Notes: a model not told the origin generated them from the letters alone. A DNA stretch of 63,741 bases from Bacteroidales bacterium (GCA_018400295.1 JAGYMZ010000013.1:1-63741); one strand, 5' to 3'; shown: positions 16,766-25,610, counted from the first letter of the stretch. Numbers and translations are program-made.

Positions 16766-17739
16766 GGATTCCGAGTCTCGTTTCCGGAAGGATCGCCAAC
16801 ATCTGTCCTCTTCTCAATAATGTAATGGTCGCGGTCGGGAGCATTCCTGGATATCATATCTGCCAGAAATCCAGCCAGAAAAAGCTGAACACCAATAATC
16901 ATGGCCATCAGGGCAAGGTAAAATATGGGTTGTTCCGTGATCCCCCTGTGGGCATTCCACATAAAAATTTTATCGAGTATGATGTACAGGGATATAATAC
17001 CCCCGCCCAGAAAAAACAAGGTCCCGATGGTACCGAAAAAATGCATGGGGCGTTTTACAAAACGCGTTACAAATGATATGGAAAGAAGATCCAGGAAACC
17101 ATTGATAAACCGTTCGAACCCGAACTTGGTCGTCCCATACTTCCTGGCCTTGTGCTGTACGACCTTTTCACCGATATTTTTAAATCCCGCCCATTTGGCG
17201 ATTACCGGGATATAGCGATGCATCTCACCATACACATCAATGCTTTTGACCACATTTTTCCGGTAAGCCTTCAACCCGCAATTAAAATCATGAAGTTTGA
17301 TCCCGGAAAACCAGCGGGTTGTGGCATTAAAGAAACGGGAAGGCAATGTTTTGCTGACCGGGTCATGACGGCGTCTTTTCCAGCCCGAAACCAGATCATA
17401 TCCTTCTTCGGTGATCATCCGGTAAAGTTCCGGAATCTCTTCCGGGCTGTCCTGCAGATCGGCATCCATGGTGATCACCACATCACCCCTGGCCGCCTCA
17501 AAACCCGTATTCAACGCAGCCGATTTCCCATAATTCCTGCGAAACTTGATGCCCCTGACCCCGGCATACAATGAAGCCAGGTGTTCAACCTGTATCCATG
17601 TATTGTCTGTACTGCCATCATCAATAATGATGACTTCGAAACTCAGCTTATTCTTGTCCATCACTTCCCGGATCCATTCAACCAGCTCTGGGATGGATTC
17701 TTCTTCATTATAAGCCGGAACAACGATTGATAGTTGCAT
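16762..17739 (-). CDS. Glycosyltransferase family 2, DPM1/GtrB-like, membrane anchored
   Basis: A 325-residue polyprenyl-phosphate sugar transferase-like protein. The GT-A domain starts at once with 'SIVVPAYNEEES', has 'VIIIDDGSTDNTW' and the metal-binding 'TMDADLQDSPEEI', then 'NCGLKAYRK'. Two C-terminal helices ('FFGTIGTLFFLGGGIISLYII' and 'FYLALMAMIIGVQLFLAGFL') anchor it in the inner membrane, as in GtrB/ArnC-type enzymes. The ATG at 17739 fits the family start; an ATG at 17811 would add 24 non-conserved residues. It overlaps the GT4 start by four bases. Confidence 0.93.
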   Translation of the reverse strand: MQLSIVVPAYNEEESIPELVEWIREVMDKNKLSFEVIIIDDGSTDNTWIQVEHLASLYAGVRGIKFRRNYGKSAALNTGFEAARGDVVITMDADLQDSPEEIPELYRMITEEGYDLVSGWKRRRHDPVSKTLPSRFFNATTRWFSGIKLHDFNCGLKAYRKNVVKSIDVYGEMHRYIPVIAKWAGFKNIGEKVVQHKARKYGTTKFGFERFINGFLDLLSISFVTRFVKRPMHFFGTIGTLFFLGGGIISLYIILDKIFMWNAHRGITEQPIFYLALMAMIIGVQLFLAGFLADMISRNAPDRDHYIIEKRTDVGDPSGNETRNP

Positions 17740-17860
17740 AGGAAATGGTTTCAAATTTTTTGTATGCGCCGGGTTGAAATTCAGACACTGGATCCCGCAA
17801 AAACTGCCCACAAACGTGAAAACTCCGTGATTTTCAGTTTATTGGGTAATAACAAAACAT

Positions 17861-18403
17861 TTACGCCACCCCTTCCATCGATTTATCCTTTTTGACAAAA
17901 AAAGCGGCAAGGATCAGGGAAATAATAAGGGTGATCAGGGTACCGCCAACAAAACTCCAAATTGCCGACAACCATGGCTTGCTGAACCGTTGTGTCATTT
18001 CCAGGGCCTGATCGATCTGTGCATCCGTCATGTTCGGATTGCTTTCCAGAATGGTTTCTTCGGTAGTTCTCAGGATTTCTTCCATAAATCCCGGATTGAT
18101 CACGGTCATGTACACATAATTATAAATGGATACAATGACCATGGCAAACAAACCAATCAGGAATACGGTAGTAAAGCTTTTCCCATAAGAAATATATCCC
18201 CCCAGATATTTATCCCGGTATGCTTTCACACCCAGGATCATCCCGATGATCAGGATCACAAAATTACCATATCCGAGCCACTTTTGGGTTTTCATATCCA
18301 CGCCCAGAATGTAAATCACAAGGCTGTAGACAACGACAATAATCCCAAAGATCAATCCATAATTCAGGGCGATCTTTCCTGGTGTCATGTTTTTGTTTTC
18401 CAT
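17861..18403 (-). CDS. DUF4199 family membrane protein
   Basis: A 180-residue protein with four predicted helices (about 14-32, 43-60, 76-98 and 145-168) and a charged loop before the last one containing 'NPNMTDAQIDQALE'. This layout identifies DUF4199, a Bacteroidota family often found upstream of a GT2 glycosyltransferase, as here. Function is unknown; the repeated neighbourhood suggests help with polyprenyl-linked sugar transfer. It is the first gene of the leftward GT2-GT4-hddA operon. Confidence 0.85.
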   Translation of the reverse strand: MENKNMTPGKIALNYGLIFGIIVVVYSLVIYILGVDMKTQKWLGYGNFVILIIGMILGVKAYRDKYLGGYISYGKSFTTVFLIGLFAMVIVSIYNYVYMTVINPGFMEEILRTTEETILESNPNMTDAQIDQALEMTQRFSKPWLSAIWSFVGGTLITLIISLILAAFFVKKDKSMEGVA

Positions 18404-18431
18404 AGGAAACAGATTAAATGGGTTATACTTA

Positions 18432-18439
18432 CAAAACTA
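18432..18439 (-). promoter_or_regulatory. Putative -7 element of DUF4199/glycosyltransferase operon
   Basis: On the minus strand the sequence is TAGTTTTG, matching TAnnTTTG, 28 bases before the DUF4199 ATG. No proper -33 element is visible. Confidence 0.4.
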
Positions 18440-18461
18440 AAAATTTATTCCATTCCTTTCA

Positions 18462-18490
18462 TTGCCGGCAGACAATATTTTGTATTTTTG
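18462..18490 (+). promoter_or_regulatory. Promoter of SRP RNA
   Basis: TTG at 18462-18464, an 18-base spacer, and TATTTTTG at 18483-18490 form a good Bacteroidota promoter. The RNA begins within about five bases of the -7 element. Confidence 0.75.
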
Positions 18491-18494
18491 CAAC

Positions 18495-18591
18495 GGGAAA
18501 GTCTTATACGACCAGCTCCCGCTGAAATCCCCCAGGGCTTGACGGCAGCAAGGGTAGGCGGTTGTAGCGGTGCGATATAAGGAACTTTCCC
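18495..18591 (+). ncRNA. ffs: Signal recognition particle RNA, small bacterial type (4.5S)
   Basis: The tip shows the universal SRP domain IV pattern: CCCCCAGG, then GCTTGACGGCAGCAAGGGTA. Complementary ends (GGGAAAGT at 18495-18502 and ACTTTCCC at 18584-18591) close a single long hairpin of about 97 bases. The fold is followed by six T residues, which can act as the terminator. Together with Ffh this RNA delivers nascent membrane proteins to the translocon. Confidence 0.93.
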
Positions 18592-18721
18592 TTTTTTGGT
18601 TGGTTTAACCGGTAAGCCGGTGATCCCGGCAACCATGACTACGCCGAATCACCAGGCATTCCATCGGAAACCTGCCCTCCCGGGTACAGGGTTAAAAACA
18701 CCCTGCCCGCCCATTTGTTTA

Positions 18722-18729
18722 TACCTTTG
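18722..18729 (+). promoter_or_regulatory. Putative -7 element of the threonylcarbamoyl-AMP synthase gene
   Basis: TACCTTTG followed by C matches TAnnTTTG and lies 18 bases before the ATG at 18748, giving a very short leader. Confidence 0.5.
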
Positions 18730-18747
18730 CATTTAATCATTACTGTT

Positions 18748-19356
18748 ATGTTGTTAAAAATTCATCCGGAAAACCCAAGCGAAAGGCAAATCAACAAGGT
18801 AGTGGAATGCCTCCAAAATGGCGGGATCATTATTACACCCACAGATACAATTTACGGGCTGGCCTGTGATATATATCATTCCAAAGCCGTGGAAAAGATA
18901 GCACGGATCAAGGGAATCAAGAAAAGAAAGGCAAATTTCTCCTTTATTTGCCACGATCTCAGCGATTTGTCCGGATTTACCCGTCCCATAGATAACGCCG
19001 TATTTAAGCTAATGAAAGGGTATCTTCCCGGCCCGTATACATTTATACTGAATGCCAGCAGCAAGGTACCCAAATTGTTCCAAAGCAAAAAACGGACCGT
19101 TGGTATCCGGGTACCCGACAACAATATACCCTTGGAAATTGTCAGGAAACTTGGGCATCCCATCATGACAACCTCCATCCATGATGAAGACGAAGTGATG
19201 GAATACACAACCGACCCGGAACTGATTTATGAAAAATACAAGCACCTTGTAGACATACTGATTGACGGCGGCTATGGCGATAATGTACCCTCTACGATTA
19301 TTGATTGTACCGTTGGCATTCCCGAAATCGTGCGGGAAGGAAAGGGAGAAATATAA
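18748..19356 (+). CDS. L-threonylcarbamoyladenylate synthase (Sua5/YciO/YrdC family)
   Basis: A 202-residue YrdC-domain protein. 'GGIIITPTDTIYGLACD' near 25-41 and the basic 'IKGIKKRKANFSFICHDL' are the substrate-binding motifs, and 'GHPIMTTSIHDEDEVM' is the conserved central segment. The enzyme makes threonylcarbamoyl-AMP from threonine, bicarbonate and ATP for the t6A37 modification of tRNAs reading ANN codons. The sequence is closest to the shorter YciO/YrdC form without the extra Sua5 domain, so tsaC and yciO cannot be told apart. A tRNA-Lys gene, whose product carries t6A37, follows directly. Confidence 0.85.
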   Translation: MLLKIHPENPSERQINKVVECLQNGGIIITPTDTIYGLACDIYHSKAVEKIARIKGIKKRKANFSFICHDLSDLSGFTRPIDNAVFKLMKGYLPGPYTFILNASSKVPKLFQSKKRTVGIRVPDNNIPLEIVRKLGHPIMTTSIHDEDEVMEYTTDPELIYEKYKHLVDILIDGGYGDNVPSTIIDCTVGIPEIVREGKGEI

Positions 19357-19474
19357 AAAACCGGCAGTATCCGGAATACCGGCAGCCATTGTTTCCGGAA
19401 CAGCGCGCTGGTTTCCATGCCTCCGGGCCGGAAAGGGATGCCTGGTTAGCGCTGAAGAAATTCCTGTTGATTCC

Positions 19475-19505
19475 TTGGCATTTTAACAAAAACTATCTAC
19501 TTTTG
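19475..19505 (+). promoter_or_regulatory. Promoter of tRNA-Lys
   Basis: TTG at 19475-19477 and TACTTTTG at 19498-19505 are separated by 20 bases, close to the Bacteroidota consensus. The tRNA 5' end lies 12 bases downstream. Confidence 0.65.
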
Positions 19506-19517
19506 CACCTCGTTTCC

Positions 19518-19590
19518 GATTCGGTAGCTCAGCCGGTAGAGCAACGGCCTTTTAAGCCGTGGGTCCTGGGTTCGAATCCCAGCCGGATCA
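19518..19590 (+). tRNA. tRNA-Lys (anticodon TTT)
   Basis: All cloverleaf arms are present in 73 bases. The acceptor GATTCGG (19518-19524) pairs with CCGGATC (19583-19589) with one T-G pair. The D-arm is GCTC...GAGC, the anticodon stem ACGGC/GCCGT holds the loop CTTTTAA with TTT at 34-36, and the T-arm is CTGGG-TTCGAAT-CCCAG. The discriminator is A. CCA is not encoded. Confidence 0.97.
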
Positions 19591-19604
19591 CCGGAATGTG
19601 GCAC

Positions 19605-19636
19605 AAAAGGCTGTCTCAAAAGGGCGGCCTTTTTTT
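19605..19636 (+). terminator. Putative intrinsic terminator after tRNA-Lys
   Basis: AAAAGGC (19605-19611) pairs with GCCTTTT (19627-19633) around a 15-base loop, and the T-run continues to 19636. It overlaps the end of the convergent ATPase gene. Confidence 0.55.
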
Positions 19637-22292
19637 ATTTCATTTGCGTTAACCGCAGGAACGATTGGTCAAAATGATCTATTGTTGAAGGATGGCACGT
19701 AAAAATAAAAACCTGCCGGGTTTTCCCAAATTGCTGCATTATTTCAGCGGTTCGTCCGGCACGGGAAGGGTCAAAATTCACCAGGACCTCATCCACGATC
19801 ACAGGCAATGGTTCCGACTTTTTTTCATACTCTTCTATAAAGCCCATCCTCAAGCTGATAAGCAGTTGTTCCCGGGTCCCCCGGCTCAGATGTTCAATGT
19901 TTTTTGACCTTTCTCTTTTATCGTACACATTTACATTTTTGTCATCCAGCGACACATGAATTTTCTGATACCGTTCCCCGGTGATTTGTTTAAAGTAGCC
20001 ACTGGATCTTTTGATCACTTCGGGTTGTTTCTCTTTCTCATAGCGTATTTTTACCTCATTCAGGACCGCTAATGCAACCTTCCCGGTGATCCATTCCTTG
20101 TACGCGTTGCGCAGCTTTTGTTTTTCCGTTTCATATTCGGTCAGAACTTCTGCAAGTTCCGATTCACCTTCTATCCTTTTTATTTCGTTTCTCTTGCCGC
20201 CCAAGGCACTGCTTTTATCCTGGAATTCTTTCGACGCAATTTCGATGGCCCGTGTCAGTCCATCCATTTCAGTTTCAATGTCCTCTTTTTCGGTTGCACG
20301 CAAATACGCGATCACTTCACCCGACTTGTTATATCCGGCAATCCCTTCCATAGTATCAATGGCGGATTCCCTTTCGCGGACTAACTCCTTTACTTGGTTG
20401 TTTTCTTCATACTTCTTCCTGAAATCCTCCCGGTCGCTGGCCCCTGCCGATGCCAGCAATTCCGTGATGGCTGACTGCGTATTGCCGAGGGATGATTCTG
20501 CGCTTTCCAACGACTTTTTCCTTCGAAGCAATGCTTCCCTTAATTTCTCCCTGTTTTCAAAATGGGCACGTGATTGTTCGAATTCAGCAATTATCCGGCC
20601 AACCAGGATCTCCGTCTTATCTTCCCGGGCATTGTTTTCCAAATGAACAGCAACCGCGGAAGCCTCACGTTCAAACGCCTGAATAAAAGGAAGCCGCTGC
20701 TTGCTGATTTTCTCTTCCAATCTATCCCTTTCCAGAATCTCCTTTCTGAGCTGCTGTATACTTTTGAACACACCCAGGGTTGCATCCGGTGACAGGGATG
20801 GGTCAAGGTCCAGTTTTTGTTCAAGGTATTCTTCGTATCCTTTTCGTGCATGCTGCTCTTTCATTTTAATTTCATCCAGCAGGTCATGCAACTTGAAGCG
20901 TGCGCCTTCCTTCCTGAAATATCTGGTTCCGAAAAATAAAAAGAGTGCCGTTAAAACGAGTGCTCCGCCCAATACAAATATGCCATAATAAAAAGCCGGA
21001 ATGGACGCAAAGAGAGAGACTACAGAGAAAACAACCGCAATACTCCGGATATTCAAGGAACTTTCATTCAACTTCCGCGCTTTGATCTGGGCTTCCAGAT
21101 CTCTTCGCTCCGCTGCCAGACTTTCAATGTTATTTTTAAACCCTTCAATGTTGTTTTTGTGCAGGGCCAGGTCTGTCAGCCCTTTGACATTCCCCTCATC
21201 CCAGCCGCCGTTGATATCTGTGATCCCCTGAGTTATCATCTTTTCATGGTCCCTGATCCGACGAATTTCCTCATTTTTATCATGTATGGATTGCTTGTAT
21301 TTTTCAAGATTGGTGTCCAAATAATGGACAACCTCTTCTTTCTCCATCAAGGGCGAATTAACCATAATGGATTCAACAGACTCCTCCAGTTCACCCAATC
21401 CTTTTTCATCCCCGGCACCATCGCGCAATTCCCGGATCCTTTTCAGAAGGTCCTGTTCCTTCTCTTCCAATACATCGAGTCGTTCCATGCCCCTTTCCGG
21501 ATAATTCTGAACATCGGGCAAAGTGTTCAACGCTGCCTCCGCATGTGCATATTTGATAAAATAATGATAGCAATCCATATAATTGCTTAATCTGATCTTT
21601 TTATTCCTTAAGCCTTCGATCCGGACATCCAGCTCATGAATGTTTTCTTCCAGCTGCTTTATTTCCAGGATCAGGCTTTGATAGTTTGGAAGGTTTTCCT
21701 GGATATCATTGATCTTTCGTTTCTTCTTTTCAAGTTCCTTCAGAATGCCCGGTATTACCTGAACCCTGCCCCTGGGTGTGTATATGTCGTTCGCCCTTTG
21801 CTGTATACTGTTTTCTACTTCCCCGATGGAAGTATTGCCCAGTCCAAGGCCCACGCTGAATATCTTATCTTCCACACCGGATTCGGACAGGGACTCAAGA
21901 CCAACCAGTTCCTGCAGGGAAATGGCATATACATTATTATACAATTCGGAGGAAGCATTTCCGAGCAGCTGGGACCATTGGCTTTGATTCCGGCTTTCCG
22001 TACCATTATACAACAACCGGATCTGATCATCACCGGACCGCTCAAAAAGTACTTCCTTACCGGTGGACAAGGCAGCTTTAATCCTGCCGCCATGTCTTCC
22101 CCCATGCAGCGGTGGCATCCTCTGGTCTTTATAATGCGGATATCCAAACAGGGTGTACCGTATAAACTTAAGCAGTGTAGACTTCCCCGCTTCATTATTC
22201 CCGGAAATGATATTGACCCCTTTTCCAAGGGAAATCAATGAATACCCGCTAAAAATACCAAAGCCGTCTATATGGATCTCTTTGATAATCAT
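19635..22292 (-). CDS. SbcC/YhaN-like coiled-coil ATPase
   Basis: An 885-residue SMC-like protein. Walker A (GNNEAGKST, about 31-39) sits at the N-terminus; the ABC signature 'HLSRGTREQLLISLRMG' and Walker B 'PVIVDEVLVNFDPS' are at the C-terminus. Between them lie long Glu/Lys-rich coiled coils with a central pair of hydrophobic helices (about 415-455). That internal membrane-like hairpin is a feature of the YhaN branch rather than true SbcC. The start overlaps the nuclease gene by four bases, so the two probably form an SbcCD/Rad50-Mre11-like complex that opens or trims DNA ends. Confidence 0.88.
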   Translation of the reverse strand: MIIKEIHIDGFGIFSGYSLISLGKGVNIISGNNEAGKSTLLKFIRYTLFGYPHYKDQRMPPLHGGRHGGRIKAALSTGKEVLFERSGDDQIRLLYNGTESRNQSQWSQLLGNASSELYNNVYAISLQELVGLESLSESGVEDKIFSVGLGLGNTSIGEVENSIQQRANDIYTPRGRVQVIPGILKELEKKKRKINDIQENLPNYQSLILEIKQLEENIHELDVRIEGLRNKKIRLSNYMDCYHYFIKYAHAEAALNTLPDVQNYPERGMERLDVLEEKEQDLLKRIRELRDGAGDEKGLGELEESVESIMVNSPLMEKEEVVHYLDTNLEKYKQSIHDKNEEIRRIRDHEKMITQGITDINGGWDEGNVKGLTDLALHKNNIEGFKNNIESLAAERRDLEAQIKARKLNESSLNIRSIAVVFSVVSLFASIPAFYYGIFVLGGALVLTALFLFFGTRYFRKEGARFKLHDLLDEIKMKEQHARKGYEEYLEQKLDLDPSLSPDATLGVFKSIQQLRKEILERDRLEEKISKQRLPFIQAFEREASAVAVHLENNAREDKTEILVGRIIAEFEQSRAHFENREKLREALLRRKKSLESAESSLGNTQSAITELLASAGASDREDFRKKYEENNQVKELVRERESAIDTMEGIAGYNKSGEVIAYLRATEKEDIETEMDGLTRAIEIASKEFQDKSSALGGKRNEIKRIEGESELAEVLTEYETEKQKLRNAYKEWITGKVALAVLNEVKIRYEKEKQPEVIKRSSGYFKQITGERYQKIHVSLDDKNVNVYDKRERSKNIEHLSRGTREQLLISLRMGFIEEYEKKSEPLPVIVDEVLVNFDPSRAGRTAEIMQQFGKTRQVFIFTCHPSTIDHFDQSFLRLTQMK

Positions 22293-23557
22293 TCCGGTTC
22301 ATTTATGAGTTTATCCAGGAGCATCCATTTTGCCTTTTCAAGGATCTCCCGTTGTTCATCTTCCAGTAATTCTATTTCCCGCTTCACTGCATGACTGCTA
22401 AAATCATCCACAGCATTGGTGATCAGGCCGTCGAGCTTTTCCGGATCATTTTCAGACTTTGCGAAGGAGCGCAAAACTTCAGCGATAAATCCGGATCCTT
22501 TCTCAATTTGTTCAATATCAAAAGCGGGTTTTGTTTTCACCTCAATTCGGTCGATCCAGGTGAAATGCTTCCTGCTCAGCTGTGCCTCGTTAAAATGTTC
22601 CCGCAAAAGTTCAATTTCGCGCGGCCTATTCAGGTCACCATGCAGGCGGGTGCGACCAACAAAATCAACACGCAAGATACAGCTTGCTGTTTCCTGTAAA
22701 CCATCCAGTGCCTGAATCGCATCCTCAATCCGGTCCGGCAAGCTGTTAATTTCATCTTTTCCGGTCAGATCAACCGTTATCTCATCAAACCGTATTTCTT
22801 GCACAGGGACGAAGCGGATTTCAGGTGTTTTATGCTTTTCGATCTCGACAAGATAGCAGCCCCGGCTTCCGGTCTCACCAAAATCCCTGCCCTGCGGATT
22901 TCCGGGATATGCAACGGCGGGATCCTTAGTCCTGACAATCGAATGTTTGTGAATATGCCCCAGTGCCCAATAGTCAAATCCCTTGCCAGCAATATCATCA
23001 AAAACGAACGGGGCATAATTGGCATGCGGTCCGGGACTTCCAAGCGTTCCATGCAAAACAGCGATAGAAACCAGGGATGCATCTTCCTGTGCCAAAGGGT
23101 ATTCCCGGGCCAGATTTTTATGAACCTCTTTATTTGCATAGCTTATTCCATATATTCCGGCAACCGGTTCATCCCCTTTTCGGTGAATATACCGTTCCAC
23201 CCGGTCAGACCCAAAGCGGAACACATTTTCGGGCATTTGCAGGCTATCCATCCATGAACTCAGGGGGTCATGGTTTCCGCAACTGAAGTATACTGGGATC
23301 TGTTTGCCGGACAATCGCTTCAGTTCGTCAACAAATTTAAGCTGGGCTGCGAGGCTTTTATTCTCACCATCAAACACATCGCCCGAAATAATCAAGAAAT
23401 CCACCTTTTCCTGCAGGCAAAGGTCAATGATTTTCTTAAACCCATGGAATGTAGCATCTCTCAATCGTGAAGCCAGGTCACCATTCCAGTCAGACAGTCC
23501 CTTAAAAGGAGTATCAAGATGAAGATCAGCCGTATGAACAAACTTAATTTTTGTCAT
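22289..23557 (-). CDS. SbcD/YhaO-like metallophosphoesterase, DNA repair nuclease
   Basis: A 422-residue calcineurin-like phosphoesterase. All metal-binding motifs are present: 'TADLHLD' (about 9-15), 'ISGDVFDG', 'CGNHDPL', 'VLHGTLG' and 'ALGHIHKH'. The C-terminal third is the extension seen in SbcD/YhaO nucleases that contacts the ATPase partner. The four-base overlap with the coiled-coil ATPase gene supports a two-protein complex. The ATG at 23557 begins with 'MTKIKFVHTADLHLD'; an ATG seven codons upstream is less typical. Confidence 0.9.
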   Translation of the reverse strand: MTKIKFVHTADLHLDTPFKGLSDWNGDLASRLRDATFHGFKKIIDLCLQEKVDFLIISGDVFDGENKSLAAQLKFVDELKRLSGKQIPVYFSCGNHDPLSSWMDSLQMPENVFRFGSDRVERYIHRKGDEPVAGIYGISYANKEVHKNLAREYPLAQEDASLVSIAVLHGTLGSPGPHANYAPFVFDDIAGKGFDYWALGHIHKHSIVRTKDPAVAYPGNPQGRDFGETGSRGCYLVEIEKHKTPEIRFVPVQEIRFDEITVDLTGKDEINSLPDRIEDAIQALDGLQETASCILRVDFVGRTRLHGDLNRPREIELLREHFNEAQLSRKHFTWIDRIEVKTKPAFDIEQIEKGSGFIAEVLRSFAKSENDPEKLDGLITNAVDDFSSHAVKREIELLEDEQREILEKAKWMLLDKLINEPE

Positions 23558-23585
23558 TGGATTGAATATATTATGCACACATCAC

Positions 23586-24203
23586 TCATGACTGCAGTTT
23601 TCTGCGCATTTGACGTTTCCTGGAATTTTTAATCCTTCTAACCCCATACCACAACCAAAAACCTGTAACGGTGAAGGTCAGCAAAGCAAGTCCCATTACC
23701 GTGGTATAAATCAACTTGATTTGCTCATGGGTGGTTCCGAAATAATGATCAAGTACCGAACCGTCATGTATGTTTTCAATTAAATCCGAATTCCTTTTGT
23801 CAATGTTCAGCAATTTACCTGTCGCCCCGTCAAGCTGCACGCCATAATAATCCGAATAAACAAATTTAATGATCCCCTTATCTTTTCGAACGTCTATCCG
23901 TTCAAGTTCCGGTGGAGGATTTTTCGAAACAGAATTGCGCATGATGGTGCAGGAATTTTTGTGTAAGCTATCGAGCGGCAACCAGTCTTTCAGTTCTGCG
24001 GAGGTTCCTTTGTAAGTTTTTGGAAGAATTGTTCCATTGCTATGTTTTTTCCACCCCAACAGCAATCCGGTAACAGAAATGCAGAAGAAAAAAACAAACA
24101 AGAAGGCCCCGGTGGTTCTGTGAACTTTTCTAAACAGTCTTAATATTTTCGCTTGTTTTCTCCTGCCTGAATGTCTTGTCATAGTTTGCCGTTTTTCAAC
24201 CAT
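23586..24203 (-). CDS. PepSY-associated transmembrane protein
   Basis: A 205-residue protein with two membrane helices (about 31-50 and 162-183) and an extracytoplasmic domain between them. 'FRKVHRTTGAFLFVFFFCISVTGLLLGWKKH' carries the family's RxxH...TG pattern, shown here only to identify PepSY_TM-like proteins, which often associate with siderophore or heme uptake. The middle part contains a PepSY-like strand pattern ('YYGVQLDGATGKLL'). It lies 28 bases upstream of the nuclease gene on the same strand, so it may lead that operon, though a functional link is not obvious. The alternative start at codon 8 (MTRHSGRRK) is equally possible. Confidence 0.75.
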   Translation of the reverse strand: MVEKRQTMTRHSGRRKQAKILRLFRKVHRTTGAFLFVFFFCISVTGLLLGWKKHSNGTILPKTYKGTSAELKDWLPLDSLHKNSCTIMRNSVSKNPPPELERIDVRKDKGIIKFVYSDYYGVQLDGATGKLLNIDKRNSDLIENIHDGSVLDHYFGTTHEQIKLIYTTVMGLALLTFTVTGFWLWYGVRRIKNSRKRQMRRKLQS

Positions 24204-24401
24204 TCCATCACACAGATATAAGAAATAAGAAAAAGTCCGGTTTCAAAAGGATTTTAAAAGTACAATAATTTCATTTAATCACCCTGGATATCTGGCAATA
24301 AATCATATTGTGACCATGGCTTGTTTGGAATTGTACGGCAAACCCAGCTCATATTTTTCATAATATGAGCATTACATACCAAAAAATTCGCCGACGGCAT
24401 T

Positions 24402-24447
24402 CAGATGTCATCCAGATGTCATCCGGATGACATCTGGATGACATCTG
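24402..24447. repeat. 46-bp perfect palindrome built from an 11-bp unit
   Basis: The two 23-base halves are exact reverse complements, and each half contains two copies of CAGATGTCATC. It begins six bases beyond the SDR stop codon on the minus strand. A related 35-base element lies at 25649-25683, so the pair brackets the SDR gene. As RNA it would form a long hairpin; there is no T-run for a standard terminator. Its role is unknown. Confidence 0.9.
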
Positions 24448-24453
24448 GTTTCC

Positions 24454-25221
24454 TTATGCCGTCATACCCCCATCCACCGGATTAACGGTGCCCGTTATGA
24501 ATTCACTGTCCTCACTGGCCAGGAACATAACCATTTTGGCAATTTCTTCATTTGTGGCATACCTGCCCAACGGGATCATCTGCTCGAACTGCTCTTTCGC
24601 TTTCTCACTTTCGTCAGGATTGAAACCACTTTCCAACGATCGCATCATACGATTATCCACGGGGGAGGGATTTACCGTATTGACCCGGATGTTATGTCCG
24701 GCCCCTTCAAGTGCGGCTGATCGCATCATACCTATAACAGCATGTTTACTGGTGACATAAGGCGTCACATTCGCAGTTCCCATCAACCCGGCAACCGAGG
24801 AAGTCATGATGATGCTGCCACCTTTATCATTTTTTTTCATCACGGGGAATACATAATGTAACCCGAAAAACATCCCATTTACATTCACATGGATCAACTG
24901 GTGGTATTCATCCAGTGAATATTCATCCAATGGGGCTACATTCCCTTCAACGCCTGCATTGTTAAAAAATATGTCTATCCCCCCAAATAATTCTACCGCT
25001 TTATCAACATAAGCCTTGACTTGTTCTGGCTTTGTAACATCAGCCACAGCATATTCCACAGGATCACTGTCAAAATCCCGGACGATTTCTTTAAGTGCCT
25101 TTTCATCAATATCAACAAGCAATACCCTGGCTCCTTCTTCGGCCATCAGTTTGCCCGTAACAGAGCCAATACCACCGGAACCCCCGGTGATAACCACGGA
25201 TTTATTTGCAAAACGATTCAT
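24454..25221 (-). CDS. Short-chain dehydrogenase/reductase (SDR)
   Basis: A 255-residue classical SDR. The NAD(P)-binding TGGSGGIG (about 13-20), 'DIFFNNAGVEG', catalytic Ser in 'IMTSSVAGLMG', and Tyr-x3-Lys in 'PYVTSKHA' are all present, and 'FITGTVNPVDGGMTA' closes the protein as usual. An Asp ending the second strand ('VLLVDIDE') suggests NAD preference. Substrate is unknown. AAGGAG at 25228-25233 lies six bases before the ATG, a strong Shine-Dalgarno site unlike most genes here. The gene stands alone between two palindromic repeats, which together suggest later acquisition. Confidence 0.93.
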   Translation of the reverse strand: MNRFANKSVVITGGSGGIGSVTGKLMAEEGARVLLVDIDEKALKEIVRDFDSDPVEYAVADVTKPEQVKAYVDKAVELFGGIDIFFNNAGVEGNVAPLDEYSLDEYHQLIHVNVNGMFFGLHYVFPVMKKNDKGGSIIMTSSVAGLMGTANVTPYVTSKHAVIGMMRSAALEGAGHNIRVNTVNPSPVDNRMMRSLESGFNPDESEKAKEQFEQMIPLGRYATNEEIAKMVMFLASEDSEFITGTVNPVDGGMTA

Positions 25222-25227
25222 AATGGT

Positions 25228-25233
25228 CTCCTT
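25228..25233 (-). promoter_or_regulatory. Strong Shine-Dalgarno site of SDR gene
   Basis: AAGGAG on the minus strand with six bases to the ATG. Most genes in this window lack such a site, in keeping with Bacteroidota translation initiation, so it is unusual here. Confidence 0.7.
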
Positions 25234-25519
25234 TTTAAGTTTTTTAAACGTTGATTTTTACTTTTCCAGAATTGACAAGGAAAATGCCATTATTACAAAA
25301 TAGGTAATGAAACGCTAAAAGGCCCTTTCGTATATGCCATACCAACTTAATCATGATATTTTCTCCTAACATTCCTGCAGCGATAAGATAAGAAGAAAAT
25401 GGGGATTATCTTCAACAACATACAGGAATATCTGGGAACTCTTTGTGAAGGAATTCCCCAGTGATCATGTTTCGGCAAGAATACCCGGCATATTCTGGTA
25501 GTGAACAGGCAAAAAAAGA

Positions 25520-25548
25520 AAAAACCCTGCTCTGTTAAGGAGCAGGGC
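25520..25548 (-). terminator. Intrinsic terminator, minus strand
   Basis: On the minus strand CCCTGCTC, a seven-base loop and GAGCAGGG form an eight-pair hairpin followed by six T residues. It lies about 145 bases beyond the LruC-domain gene and most likely ends that transcript. Confidence 0.8.
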
Positions 25549-25568
25549 CATTCTTCTAGTTGTTTAGC

Positions 25569-25610
25569 GCGTAATACATAGAATGCCTCGTTAGGCAAAA
25601 GGTTTTACGC
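25569..25610 (-). other. Nested stem-loop in 3' region of LruC transcript
   Basis: GCGTAA (25569-25574) pairs with TTACGC (25605-25610), and inside it TGCCT (25584-25588) pairs with AGGCA (25593-25597) across CGTT. This may be a structured 3' UTR or a small RNA; no known class is recognised. Confidence 0.3.

Noticed and set aside
19607..19620. GGCTGTCTCAAAA, resembling insertion-sequence ends
   Set aside because: Single copy, no transposase and no partner repeat; better explained as part of the terminator after tRNA-Lys.
25347..25598. An 83-codon minus-strand frame
   Set aside because: It overlaps a terminator and a stem-loop and looks like random sequence.
25580..25610. Possible integron attC site (GTTAGGC core near 25590)
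   Set aside because: Only one core-like heptamer is present and it lies inside a tight hairpin; the second pair of core sites is missing.
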